A stretch of 64,000 nt of DNA from contig NC_079375.1 in the NCBI RefSeq assembly GCF_021018895.1, forward strand, positions 22,574,975 to 22,638,974. The letters run 5' to 3'. Made by a program: the position numbers and the translations under genes. The notes below the pieces were generated by a model. The model worked only from the letters and a program-made list of their open reading frames with translations, was not told the DNA's origin and did not search any database. This document shows positions 24,730 through 37,065 of this stretch, one piece after another. Every line of letters begins with the position of its first letter. Positions within the stretch are counted from its first letter, which is position 1. Source of the stretch: Seriola aureovittata (Eukaryota > Chordata > Actinopteri > Carangiformes > Carangidae).

Positions 24730-25520
24730 GCGGCTGACTTTAAAGGAATAATCCACCAGTCTCTCTCCCAAGACATGGTGACAGCATCGTGGTGACATCA
24801 CTGGGATTTGGGCACAGTTTCTGATTCACAGCTACATACAAACAGAACACACATTTGAATGGAAGATCGCAAACAAAAGCTCAAAGATAACACAATCCAA
24901 AGGAGCACATCCAAAAAGTGTCCCCTGCCAGTGTCCTAAATCCAAGTCCTAATGCTCTGATGTCCAGCTGACTTTACTAATGACAGTCACTGTAATAGAA
25001 CAATTTACAAGTGGGTGACAAATATAAAACAAACCCAACATAAAATGTCTTATTAAGGTTTGTTGCCACGACAATCCTCCAGAACAATGCAATCAATCAA
25101 TCACAGAACAATCACTGCAGCTTGGCACTGTTAATGTGTCTGGAGCTCGACTGGAGGGTTGAACCCTTTTATTCGTTGTCAAAACAATCTCCACTCAAGG
25201 TCCACTTACTTACTTTTGTCACTTTTGACTATAGGTCTGCAAAGAACGATTGTATTCATTAATCTGTTGATTATTTTCCTGATGAAATTTCATCAAAGGA
25301 CTTCAGTGTGTGATTTAGATATGCTGCGTTTCTGAGAATATTTTGATTAATTCTTGAAGCCTACTTTTACATCAGGCTAAAAGAATAAGCAAATATTTTA
25401 CATCTATTTGGCATTTTTGCTAAAAAGATTTACTTTAACAATCAATTATCGAAACAGTTTTAGATTGATTTAATGTTGTTCGATTAATCAGCTAATTGTT
25501 TCAGCTCTACCTTTGATGGT
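24730..25520. repeat. fish dispersed repeats ('gattaatc...tttcagctctac' family and neighbour)
   Basis: 25235-25515 carries 'taatctgttgattattttcc' and ends 'taattgtttcagctctacc', typical words of a common fish repeat. A related copy lies at 56345-56580. 24730-24960 ('aaaggaataatccaccagt') looks like another old repeat. Confidence 0.5.
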
Positions 25521-26911
25521 ATCACATGGTCTTCATCATCTGCTGAATTTGTCATGTAACTGCAGATGTTCAAACTGCAGATGTTTACGGCTTACTTTCT
25601 TAAAACAATCATCTTGATTTTGGGTTTTTTGATTTATTATTATTTATTATTTGAAGTGTTTTGCAGCTTGATTTTTTGTTGTGAAGAAGTTTAATTTGAC
25701 TTTTGTAAAGTGCTCTCCAGATATAAATAATAAACATTATTAGTACTGTGATCACTTTTAGGGCTTATCGTCCATCTTGATCCTGACAGTTCATTCTTGA
25801 CCTTGAGTAACTTTTACCTGTTGATTCAGTTAAAAGCTCCAGGAGTAAGTGAGACCTTGAATGAAGATTGCTTCATCGACTGCTGTTTTCAAGGTTGAGA
25901 ATAAACCATCAAGGTCTCTGCTGTGTTTTGATGATGATGCCGTCTGATACACCGCTCTGATACTGACTGTATGAAGTGAGCACAGTGTCTCTGTCAGTGT
26001 CATTATGAAATTCATTGTTTTTGCTGTCACAGCAGTCTGCTGACTCAGTTTTTAGCGGCACGAAAATCCTTTGGCCCACGTTACCTTACATACAAATGAT
26101 TCCCACAAGTTCTACATAGTGCAGTGTAAAGATGTAAAAGTTTGGGGAAGTATTGTGCAGGTAATCTGCATCAGAAATGACACAGAATTGAGTTATTAGT
26201 TATTTCGGTATCTAGAGAGAGAAATTTGACTCGTATATCCCTAACTTTCAAACTTCCCAAACATTCAGTCTATATTTGTCATGTTTCTTAGGGATGCGCC
26301 CGTCAGATACACTTGATCGGTCTCACCGCCTTGATGAGGGCAGGAGGTTTTAGCCTGATCCACATTAGTCACTGCTGTCCTAGTATTCACTGTTTCCACT
26401 TTTATACTCTTGCATTGCGCTGTTGGTAGAATTTTGAGCACCATAGCAACCACTTGTGCACAACATTTTCTTATTTATCAGTATCTGCTGACGGTTACTT
26501 TTCACTGTAGTCACTTGAACAGCTTTGTCACAGCAGCAGCCACATTGTTTTCTGTTGTGCTCTGTTCAGTTTTTGTTTGCAAAGTTATTCTTATTTCATG
26601 AACAGTAACTCCTGGCTTCGTGTTATAGTTAATAAGTGATGGTTAATAATATCTTACACAAAGAAAAATGACCCATTTGGCTTCATGCAGTGAGGTATAA
26701 AGACCTTACCCTTCTCCACTCATTTACTCTGGTTTTACTTTCATGTGTCACCAAGCTGTGCATTTGAATTCATACAGTTCCCCTTTGAAAAGCCTTTCAC
26801 TGTGTTTTTCTGAGTGCATCTCAGGACAGCGCTTTTCATTTCTGTTATGTTTACATGGTGTAATTAGTGCTCCCGTTTCATCCTTGTCTTCGCTCTGCTC
26901 TTCATCTCCAG

Positions 26912-27006
26912 AGAGCATCAGGAAGGTGATGGACAAGCAAGCTGTTAAGTTCGTGCGAGCCGTCAAGCAGGACACCAGGAGCGGCAAATCAGAGGACAGG
27001 ATTCTG
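26912..27006 (+). CDS. carmil3: carmil3 coding exon 2 (residues 20-51)
   Basis: The acceptor tctccag|ag completes the split Glu codon. The exon then reads ESIRKVMDKQ...KSEDRIL and ends at CTG|gtgaga, phase 0. It holds the lysine/arginine-rich first strand region of the PH-like domain (KFVRAVKQDTRSGKSEDRIL), which corresponds to the basic 'VKLE..KFEDRVL' stretch of mammalian CARMIL3. Basic charge here fits lipid binding by the non-canonical PH domain (family knowledge). Intron 1 before it is 3,938 bp. Confidence 0.9.
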
Positions 27007-27379
27007 GTGAGAGACGCCAACACCCTCACTCCTCACACTAATCACCCCCCATCGCTCTGCAGTCACACCAGGTCACCTGAGAGAGATAGTCGTGGTTAAA
27101 GGGAGCGTCGTAATGTTTGAGGTGTTGAATATGGAACAGGATGGCAGCGGCTCGTTACAGGCGAAATGGAAATCAATGGAAGTTAATTGCGACATATTGA
27201 AAGAGCCGTAAGAAGTCACAGATTACACATCCTGAGACACAACAGATGCGTCTAAAATCAGGCTTAAGACAGATGCTGCCTAAGCAGAGTGAAGTGGACA
27301 CCATGCCATGGCCTACTGAGTCCATCCTCAGAGTTTATTAGATGTGGCAGGATGGCCTTAATGCCACAGGCAAGAGATC

Positions 27380-27394
27380 AGTGTGTGTGTGTAT

Positions 27395-27425
<31 letters not shown>
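27380..27425. repeat. (GT)n microsatellite, slightly interrupted
   Basis: First of two closely spaced GT arrays. Confidence 0.88.
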
Positions 27426-27484
27426 ACCCTGACGTGGGGTACATACAGCACAGGCATCTATTGTTTTTTTGTTTTCCTGAAGAA

Positions 27485-27487
<3 letters not shown>

Positions 27488-27570
<83 letters not shown>
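27488..27570. repeat. (GT)n microsatellite, about 40 units
   Basis: A nearly pure array, among the longest in the window. The long Cys-Val and His-Thr open frames across it are artefacts of the repeat. Confidence 0.92.
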
Positions 27571-27575
<5 letters not shown>

Positions 27576-28391
27576 TGCATGCCAGAGGGTGTGTGGGCAG
27601 CCTGTGATGTGTTCAAGGAGCATGTGCGAGCCAAGGCCACCGCTGCTATTGAGAAATTGTCAATTAGTCAGCCACATTAGTGACTGATCAGTTGCTATGC
27701 ACGAGAGCGAGCTCATTTCCTCCCATGGAAACAACAAAAAGGACAAGCAGATAAGCAAATCAAAACTATTAATCTGCACTTCACTCAGTTTTTTCCATCT
27801 CTGCTGTTCTTTCTCTCTCTCCAACTCCTCCCCCCTCCCTCTATCTCCATCATTACCACCCCTCCCCTCTATTTTTGTCATCTCCTCTCTTTGTTTCCTC
27901 TCTCCCTCCCTCCTTATCTGTCCATCTCGATTATTCTCCTCCCCGTCACCACCCTCCTCCTCCTCCTCCTCCTCACCACCACCACGCCAGTTGCCTCTCG
28001 CTTTCCCTCCGTCTCTCCCCTTTATGCCCTTTCCTCTTCCCTCCATCTTTACTCAAACCTGTAAAAGGGTATTGAGCTCCTCTTTCCATCAGAAGCAATT
28101 CAATTAGGTCTCTGCCTTACAAGAGTTTTTTACTATCCAAATGGGCCTTGGCTGCTGCTGCTGCTGCCACTGCTCCAAATTCTTTCAAAGGAAGGGAGGC
28201 GGGGGGGGGGGTGAGAGAGAGAGAGATGGATATAGGCATTCATTCTAGCTCGTTGTCAAGGTCTCCCCCTCTAAAAGGCAATCTTTTCACTCTAATGTAT
28301 AAATTTGTTTGGATGTATGAAGGGTGAACAGATGAGAGTTTGTAAATAGACTGTTTTTTTCAGTCTCTCTTGTTGTTATGTACAAAAACAG

Positions 28392-29327
28392 AGTGGCAAG
28401 AAAAAATATGTGAACCCTTTTTGAATTACCTGGTTTTATGCGTTGATTGGTCCTAAAATGTTAATATCAACAAATGTAGACAAACACAGTTTCTCTCAGC
28501 TCATATCATATAAACTCTGGGCCTGAGTTTTACCTCGCTGATCATTCTGCGTTGTGCATTTTGGAGCTGTCGTTGCTGGACGCTTACTTCCAGGGAGAGT
28601 AGCCACAGAACTAAATCGTCTCATTTATAAACACTTTATCTGACTGTGGACTGATGAATATTTAAACTCTTTGAAATCACTTTGTAACCCTTTCAGCTTT
28701 CTCTTTTTGTGAGGTGTGTTTCACATCAGCAGATGTTTCTCTTCATTTCCTCCAGGACTCCAGGTTTGAAAACTCCTGACTCCAGTTAGCTTTTGTTCAT
28801 CTCATTAGCCGAGGGCTTCACAAACTTTTTCCAGCATATACTGTGAGTGATGTATTCCAGATGGACTATAGACTGTATATAATGATGGACGTAGCCTCCA
28901 TCATGTCACCAATCGGTCTCTGAAGAGCGGTTTTGAAGCTCAGAGCGGGCTGCGCCGCCGTTGACAGCTTGGCAGAGCCTGACTCCACCTAACTCCTAGC
29001 TAATCAAAGCAGCCACGCTCGTAATTATGCCTAACTTTAATTAATAAAATTTAAAAGGGTTAATTATATAAAAATCCACCCCCTGTACAGTTGTCATGAA
29101 GGAGGAAATAAGCTGTAGAGACCGAGCCTCAAAGTGGCCATTCGAACAACTGCACTTTTTAGTGTTGGCTTCATTTTTCAGGCCCAGAGGTTGCTGCTTG
29201 GTATGGACAAGAAGCGTACAATTATTTATGTGTTAATAGTTAAAATAGATTTTAACAAAAATTTTTGGACAAAAATCTACATAAATGCAAGTAATTCCAA
29301 AAGGTTCACTTACTCTCTCTTGCCACT
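28392..29327. mobile_element. degraded Tc1-like element with terminal inverted repeats, carrying an inner repeat
   Basis: The left end 'agtggcaagaaaaaatatgt' followed by 'gaaccctttttgaattacc' is mirrored at the right end by 'aattccaaaaggttcactta' and 'ctctcttgccact'. This is the end sequence of a fish Tc1/mariner-type family. No transposase frame survives. Bases 28865-29205 instead match another fish repeat ('gactgtatataatgatggac', 'gttgctgcttgg'), so a second insertion probably replaced or split the interior. Confidence 0.65.
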
Positions 29328-29756
29328 AATTCTTCACCCATGCTTGCAAATATCATACATGCTTCTTAAAGTAAATTGAGTGTTCTGGGATTGCTCTCTA
29401 ATACGGAGCTGAAGTTTAGTCTTGAAAATCATTTTTCTAAGCCTGAAGGCTTAGGCGAGGCCTTCTCTTACCTTTATCCTCACTTTCATGTGGACCCCCC
29501 CCCCCCCCACACGGCTGCAATAGATTTAGCAGGTCAAATCTGTACAGGATTGTAGCTTTCATCTCAATTCCTCTGCTTTGTTTAGGTTGCGGAAAGAGGA
29601 GTTTTTAACTATGTTGTATATAGTGTTTCTTTACTATTCTATCCATGAAAGTCTTTGTTCTACATCTTGCTCTTTCTTTGTACCCCCGTTTTCCCTGCGG
29701 AGACTGCTGGTATGTAGCTGTCTGTGTGTGTTGACTGTACCAGCCATCATGCTGCA

Positions 29757-29951
29757 ACACACACACACACACTCAAACACAGACAGACACACACACACAC
29801 ACACACTCATAGGGTTGTCTCCCTCCACCCATCTCAGACAGACCCAGGGAGGGCTCAGCATGACATCCAAACAGCACCCAGGGCAGTTTGTTGGAGAGCA
29901 TCAACATGCATGTTCCCCTCACTTGGTGCACGCACACACACACACACACGC

Positions 29952-30027
<76 letters not shown>
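29757..30027. repeat. two (CA)n arrays (29757-29808 and 29931-30027)
   Basis: The second is about 48 units with a few CG/CACG changes near its left side. Confidence 0.9.
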
Positions 30028-30030
<3 letters not shown>

Positions 30031-32667
30031 GACATGTGCAGGAAGCATCTACACAGAAACACATGGTTCAGTGCATCAAACTTGCATACCGCATACACAC
30101 TCTTACAGCCATTATTAGATCACCCTATTTGAAGATTAGAGGCAACTCAGAAACAAAGCATCTTCAAAGGGCAGAGAGAGGGGAGAGAGAGACAGAGGGG
30201 GAGGAGTGAGTGGGTGTGATTGGAAGAAGAGGGGTGGGCATCCCACTAGAGGAAAGGGAATGGAGGAAGGAGTGAAGTGGGAGAGGGGAGGAAGGAAATC
30301 TCTGATGTGGTTTGATGCCCCAGTTGCCGATTTGTTTCTTCCGCCACTTATTTATCCTGATCGGTCGCTCCGTTTTCTCCTCTGTTGACTCCGCGGTTCC
30401 CTCTAATAATGAGCCTATTACTGGCTGAGACGGCCACTGTTTGACAGTCCTGAGCACGCTTGTGCTTATTTCCACTTAGTTCCTGCAGTTACGTGGAAGT
30501 CCCCGCTCGTGAAACTCCACTGGGACTGAGGTTTGAGGTCAAGTTAGTGCTGTGCATGTAAAGATACGGTGGTTGTTGTTGTGTGCTTAGTGGATGTGCA
30601 GGTTTGGGGGATGGTTACAGCTGGGATGATATTTAGAAAAGTTGGAAGTAATGTATAATGATTCTCCAAATCCAGTTTGGTTCATACCTCTGCGTTTTTT
30701 TGTGCCAGGGGGGATTAACTAAAAATAATTGAGAAATGAAAAAGGAGTTTTTTTACATTAGTAAAGAAGGGAGAGCTCAACAGGCTGCACCTGCAGCAGT
30801 GGCAGCAGGTTGGTGTTTGGGGTGTTGCGGTTCCGTCGTCCTGTATTGTGGTATGAGATCGTGTATGTTTGTATCTCGGTTTCAGAATCTTTACACCGAT
30901 GGTCAACAGTCACTTTGAAAGTTGCTTTGTTCCACATAAAATCATTCATGCATGAAACTCTTTAGTTACTTAACATGATACTTTATGTTCTTATTAGTAA
31001 GTAAATGATGATTCACACCCTTTGAACAGCCTCTTCCTTCTGGGCGAAGGGTCATAGTCACAAAGTATAAAAGAGAGCATAGTGTAGTGTAGTAACACTG
31101 CATAGAGGCAATGTTTAATTCATTCATTTTTATTTACCTTGTGCACATGATGTCTGTGCTGTGTTAAATATGCATGTGTAAGATTGATGACTCTTACTGC
31201 AAATCAGATTTACTTATGGGTACATATAAAGTAACCTAACCCAGTATGTTTCTTATTAAAGTAATATTCTAGTCATTCTGATCGTTATAATTTCACTGTT
31301 GCTGCTTCTAGCATTTTGTTAAAAATAGAGGCCTTCCTATTCTGAACCTGATAATCAAGGAATTGACCGGCTGTACAGTCTCCTGAGATGAACTTGTGTT
31401 TTTGTGCTAAATAAAATTGATTTGACTTGAAATTTGTAGCAGCTGGCAGTTAATACCATCCCCAAATGTAGCTGCATGTACTGGATAACTGAGCATTTTG
31501 TGACTAAATGAATATAAGTAAATAAAAGTAGTACAAAGGTTATTGCTTTTAAGATTTTTGTAGTTCGTCAGTATCTTTCTTTAAGCTCCCTTTTTTCCTC
31601 ATGTCCTGAATTCAACCTCATGCATCTAATTTTCCTTTAACTGAGTTGTCTTTGCTTATTTTAATTTTGTTGCCGTTGTTGATCTTTTCTACCTTTTTTT
31701 TGTTTGTTTTCAAGCTGCTACATTTCTTTTACTCCTGTGGGTTTGTTTTAACTTCATCTGCATGAATTAGCGTTTTCAATCTTCTCTCCATGCGTCTTTT
31801 TAATTATTGAATTTTTATCACTCTTTGGGTTGTTAAATTGCTTCTGTTCCTCGGTGCTCTGTCCAGTGTAAACTACATCATTGACTTGTGCTTAACTGGT
31901 TTATCCAGACACTGAGGTAATTCCCTGCTGCTAAAACTTTGACTGCATAGTTAGAACTCTGACATTCGACTACTGACGTTAAATTGGTTGTATAATGTTG
32001 TCTGTGGCTGTGGAGCCAACTTTCCAAACTTTCTATACAAACACAGTCATAGGGTCTGAAAGATGTGCATGTACCAGGCAGAGATGGTCGAATGAAGACA
32101 TTTTAATGGTTGCATCATGGGAAATGTAGCAGCTTTTGAAGCTTAATCCATATTTGAGACAAACAGCCGGGATGTCTTGTCTCCTGTTGCATCAATTTTT
32201 ATGCTTTTTTGTCTCTTGTGCTTCAACTTTATGGAGGCGCATCAATAAAATATTTCAACCTGTGTGTCACTACATTAAAGGAGTCACAAATCTTAGAGGC
32301 TGCAAACGTCAAAGCTGTGGAGATGATCAACAATTAAAAGTCTTTTCAGACTCGCTCTAGTATTTGCTTTTGTCTTCTGAGTTACTGGGGACATGTAGCC
32401 AGGACTTCCTGTAACAGTATTGATACTGAGCAGATTGTCCTCAGCCATTCTGCCTCTTTACACCTTTTAAAAATGATTCAAATAAATCAGTCTGACAAGG
32501 GAAGAGGACAGTGGAGCTTGATAGCATACACAACATGGGAAACCAAATCTACATTGCTTCATTTTGGGCCTTAAGCTCCAGCTCCGTCTCACTGAACTAC
32601 ACAGAAAAAAGCACAGTGTACCAGAACAGTCTGCAATTAAGCGTCCACTTTTTCATTCATCGATATA

Positions 32668-33195
32668 GGGGAGACCGGGGACGGTTGTAACACGGGTCAG
32701 TTGTAATACTTCCAATTTCTCCGAACAAGAACGAGTTACGAATCCGCTGATTCACTCTACACATGCTCAGTTTGAAGCGTAGCACCATGTGGCAGCCAGT
32801 TTTAAAAACTAATTCTGAGGTAAAATTCATTTATTTTTGCGATATCATTGCCTGCTTTGTAGTTAAACTCCACAAACTTAAATTTGAAAAGTTTTGGTTT
32901 AGATGTCTTTCATGCAAGTTGTCAGTGCTAATGTTTTAGCGGTTAGCTTTTAGGTGAGCTACTTCATGGCTACAAGAGTCTGGGTTAGTTGTAACAACAA
33001 TACAAGGTCACTTGTCACAAGCATTTGAAGCTGATTTTTGTACGTTTTGTTCAGTTTTATTTTGTTCAATCACTACTAAGACTGACGGTTAAAAAGTAAT
33101 TTATGTGTTGAATAAAAAACTTCAAATATCAAATTTTTTTAATAATTCTTCTATCAGAGCCCCAGAATATGTTACAACTAACCCGGACTATGAGG
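32668..33195. repeat. fish dispersed repeat, 'ggttgtaac' ends
   Basis: It starts 'ggggagaccggggacggttg' plus 'taacacgggtcagttgtaat'. Near the right side, 'gttacaactaacccggact' is roughly the inverse of the start. The layout fits a TIR-bearing non-autonomous element, but the right end is only partly matched. Confidence 0.45.
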
Positions 33196-35088
33196 TGAAT
33201 TGGAACATTTCACTCCTTGTGTTTGAGGATAAACCATGTGTTTCGGTTTGCAGAGACACTTACACCATTTATTAGCAGACACATGTAACTAGTTATGATT
33301 TGAACACACTGGCTAAAAAGAGCTCCAAGATACAGACAGACATGTCAAACCGTCCCTGCTCTCCCCTACACATGTACGGCCAATTGATATGAAGGTGTTT
33401 CCTTGTTAGATCTGTTAACTGTAGATTTGTAAATTTGAAGACGGATTTCATTGACACTGTGGTAAAATTCCTCCCTTTGGTTTTCTTACAATATAAATCA
33501 TAATCAATTAGTGACCACTGAATCGATAAGTATTGTAATTTACTTCTGTTGAATCCTCCTTCCCTCATCGTCCCTAATCTATTTCAGTTACTGATTTGCT
33601 ACATTTCCCTGAACACCTTTTGACAGCTCTCGGAGAATGTGCCTGAACACCTCAAACTTGTGCAGAGAGCAACCACAGCACACTGCCAAGACACAAATGT
33701 GGTCCTGAACAGACTGCAAAGATTTCCAAAGGCTCTTTGTCTGGCATTTATGACTTCATCACCACCGTTCAATGAAGCCAGACAGAAGCGATTTGCGGAG
33801 GAAGAATGGTGGCGACTCCCATACCAAGGTCCCAGTCTAGATTCACTGTTTACAGTTCGTGTTTTGGTCTCCTGAGCCTGCAGGACAGTGAATACATGAT
33901 CACCAAGGCTAAAATTGGGCCAGTTTTGAACTCGACTAAAAAAATCATGCTCGGTGGTTAAGCAAAGTCAAAAGCGAGCGACACTCGTTGAATTGCATAA
34001 TCAACTCGTGCATTTTAAACGGTGAAACTGGGCCTCGCTTCCGGCTCAGATGACACTTTGTTGCGGAGAGGCTCCAACTGTTCACTGGACTGTGAAAGAA
34101 AGCCGAGCACAAAGCAATAACGCTGAGACAACCCGTGCTGGCGGCAAGAATCCTGCATTCTTTCCCTCTGTCAACAACGCTCCCATTTTTCTTTTTCTTT
34201 TTTTCTTTTTTTTTTTGTGTAATATGCTTGCGTAATGGAGAACATTACCCCTGCATCATCCTCATTCTTCCCTCCGAGATGCTCGGCGTGGAGTTGTTCT
34301 CTCTGCACGTATAGGTGGGATTTACCATCTGACGGTGCGTGGCGAGAGATCTGTGCTGTAATTAGGACTGTGCTTTCTTTTGATGACCATAACACATGTT
34401 GATAGCCTATGGCGGAGAGTCTATGAAGTGTGACTGCTGACCCCCCCATGAGCATGAGAAGGAGCTAAGAAGTTTGATTGAGCGTTTGAAAGGCCACTCA
34501 AAGTATCTCTGCCTCCGTTTTATCTCTCCATCCTATTCATTTCCTCTCTCTCTCCTCTCCTCCCTCCCTCACTCTCATTATGTCCATGGTCCTCTTGTAT
34601 CTTCCCCTCCCCTCGCTCCCTCTCTTCTTTTCTCACCCATTTTGGCCTCTCCCACACTTGCTGCTTGTGTCTTTTGTCTTTTCTCTCCTCCCCTTTTTTT
34701 CCCTCTCATCCCATTCACCCATTCTCTACCACTCTTCCCTTATTCCTCCACACTAATTTCTTCCTCCCATCTCTAGCACAACCCTGCAACCTCTTCCTAT
34801 TATCTCCCTGTTTTTCTCCTCTTTTTTTCTCCTGCTTTTAAGAGGTCCCTTGGGTTTCAGCGCACTTGCTTGCCATCTCTTTGATTTAGGAGCGTTGGAC
34901 CGGTTGGATTTTATGTGAGAATCTGGAACAAGATTTTTTTCTTTTTTTTTTTTTTGAGCTTTGCATTTCTTTCCTCTCATGTGGCTCCATCTCTCCCTCA
35001 CTCTCTTTCAACCACTCTAAAGTCCACTTATAAAGCGGGACCTGGGGCATCTGTGCTTTCAAAACCCCTCTGTCACTTCCACACACTC

Positions 35089-35105
35089 AACACACACACA
35101 CACAA

Positions 35106-35168
<63 letters not shown>
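35089..35168. repeat. (CA)n microsatellite
   Basis: About 38 units with one 'aaata' break. Confidence 0.92.
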
Positions 35169-35172
<4 letters not shown>

Positions 35173-35230
35173 GACAGATTAACTGATGGCAGAGTTGTGT
35201 TCTTATGATGCTGAGTTCACTTGAATGATG

Positions 35231-35273
<43 letters not shown>
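35231..35273. repeat. (GT)n microsatellite, opposite strand sense to the CA array 60 bp upstream
   Basis: About 21 GT units. With the (CA)n at 35089 it forms an inverted pair able to fold into a hairpin in RNA. Confidence 0.9.
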
Positions 35274-35274
<1 letters not shown>

Positions 35275-35462
35275 GGAGTGTGAGTGTGTGACAGGAAGAG
35301 AGAGAGAGAGAGGAGAGAGACAGCCGAGTGTAGTCCAAAGCCAGCTTAGCAAGCTATTGTGCATCATTATACGTGCGTGAGAGTAAAAACTGAGTGTGTG
35401 TGCTGCACTGGGATGTCGGACTTATGCAAATGTCTGTATCGGAATGTTTCTGATTTTTGCAC

Positions 35463-35516
35463 TGTGTATATGGTGTGTGTGTATATGGTGTGTGTGTGTA
35501 TATGGTGTGTGTGTTT
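35463..35516. repeat. short tandem repeat of 'tatatggtgtgtgtg'
   Basis: Three to four copies of a unit of about 15-17 bp. Confidence 0.8.
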
Positions 35517-35923
35517 TTAAAATGCCCTTGTGGACGAGCCAGAAATACCACGGGTGGCCAAATCTGGCACTGATCCTCAGCTTGTTCCCTTGGAGGCTAC
35601 GCTGCAACACACACGCATACACACAAGACCCAGAGACACACTTTGATTTGCACCATCTCGTTTGAAGTGCCAGACCCAGAGCCTGACAGCTTATGATTAA
35701 TATAAGCCCCCGCCCTCTGCCCTCTCGGCTGCGTATGCGCGCAAACACACACGTCCTGAAAGAGATACATTTGTTGTTTTAGCGCACGTACTATACGCGC
35801 ACTCTCCCTCTGTATGACACACACGCCCTCCCCACCCTCGCAGTCTGCTTCAGGGCTCGGCTGGCTGGCTCTTTGAACTAGTGCATCTGACACTGTGCCA
35901 TCACAGCAAGGGCACCTCTGCAT

Positions 35924-35950
35924 ACCCCCCCCCCCCCCCCCCCCCCCCAT
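35924..35950. repeat. poly-C run
   Basis: About 24 C residues, followed by pyrimidine- and CA-rich sequence. Confidence 0.85.
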
Positions 35951-36796
35951 CACCACCTCCCCCCACCCCAACCCCATCATCTTCATCTACCAGTCCCTCT
36001 CTTTTTAGCCACTTCCCATGACACTTTGTGAGATTGTCACCTGTCGTGACTCCGGCTGACCGGGTCAGAAAGGTCAACCATCTCATCTCGGATGATTTCC
36101 TGGCCAGAAAACGATTCTTTCTGCAGATTTCAGGATTTTTGATTGATCCGTGGAGGAATGGGTAACATGAATGCCAGATCAGGGCACAAGATTCTGACTC
36201 GTGGGACTCGACTTTAGTTCTGGCTATTTGTGCCAGTTAATGTTAATAGCTGAATAATTTATCCTCATGCCTTGATGCTTCAGAGAGGACCAGTTTCTTG
36301 TTAGATCTGTTACCCAGGTTCAGAGAAGATCATTCATCTGCACTGTTTGAGCCTGGACTTTCCGGGAGAGGTTCTACTTTTCTAGGGCGTCACAGCTCTG
36401 TCCAAGAGAAACGATAAACAACACTGTGAAAGCCGTACACCCAGTGACGCCCACAATGATAATAAAATGATACAGGAACTGATATTGAACATTATTTACC
36501 ACATATTTGATTGAAAATTAAATTGAAAGATATGGTGAGAAAGTACTCTCCTTTCATCAGGACTTGGCTTTACTTGAAGTCGACTTCAAAGTAAAGTTCA
36601 TCTGTATCTAGAAAGGCAGACCAGTTTACCCTAGTTCACATTTAATGATAACTACATTACTATGATAGTGAAAATTGCTTTTTCATCATTCTAATCGAGT
36701 GGTTCTCAACCTTTTCCAACTCCACTTGGGCGGCCCACATCTGACTCTGTAACAATACGGAGGCCAAATTATGCTTCCTCAGACTACTTTTTGTTT

Positions 36797-37065
36797 TAAA
36801 GGTCTCATAATGTATGAGGAGGGATTTCCATGTCTTCTTTGATTATAAAGCAGGTCTAGGTTCTATATTAATACTGTTAAAGTTTCAAAGTGCTCCATCC
36901 TTGGAGAAATGCACGCAGCCTTTATTCAGAAACTGAGCCTTAAAACGAGCCGTCAGGACTTCTGTACCTTTGTGATGTCACAACAGAGACTCAGAGCCTC
37001 TCGTCTGATTGGCTCACTGAAATGTGTGTAGAAAGCTCCACAGTCTACACAGTGAAGGGCTTTAA
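36797..37065. mobile_element. 'aggtccc' MITE (hAT-like), partial copy B
   Basis: It starts 'taaaggtctcataatgta' and shares 'ataaagcaggtctaggttct', 'agaaactgagccttaaaacg' and 'agccgtcaggacttctgta' with the complete copy at 54107. The right end is lost after 'tctgattggctca'. Confidence 0.7.

Larger units (their letters stand above)
22974..26911 (+). other. carmil3: carmil3 intron 1
   Basis: Donor gtgagc and acceptor tctccag. Contains (CA)n at 23512, a G-run at 23883, a long (GT)n at 24567, and a fish dispersed repeat at 24730-25520. No second gene is visible on either strand. Confidence 0.85.

Noticed and set aside
27378..27640. Long Cys-Val, His-Thr and Val-Cys open frames on both strands
   Set aside because: They are translations of (GT)n/(CA)n microsatellites. 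The same applies at 9329, 24544, 29578-30118, 34915-35338, 48387-48727 and 60091.
27660..28107. Glu/Arg-rich minus frame and Ser/Pro-rich plus frame
   Set aside because: Low-complexity products of a pyrimidine-rich stretch in intron 2, with no splice signals or conserved motif.
33639..33875. 78-codon frame in intron 2 (starts MPEHLKLVQRATTAHC)
   Set aside because: Composition is plausible, but there is no acceptor/donor pair in phase with carmil3 and no recognisable domain; probably chance.
35089..35516. Regularly spaced repeats that could suggest a CRISPR-like array
   Set aside because: They are dinucleotide microsatellites and a short tandem repeat with no unique spacers, in a vertebrate intron.
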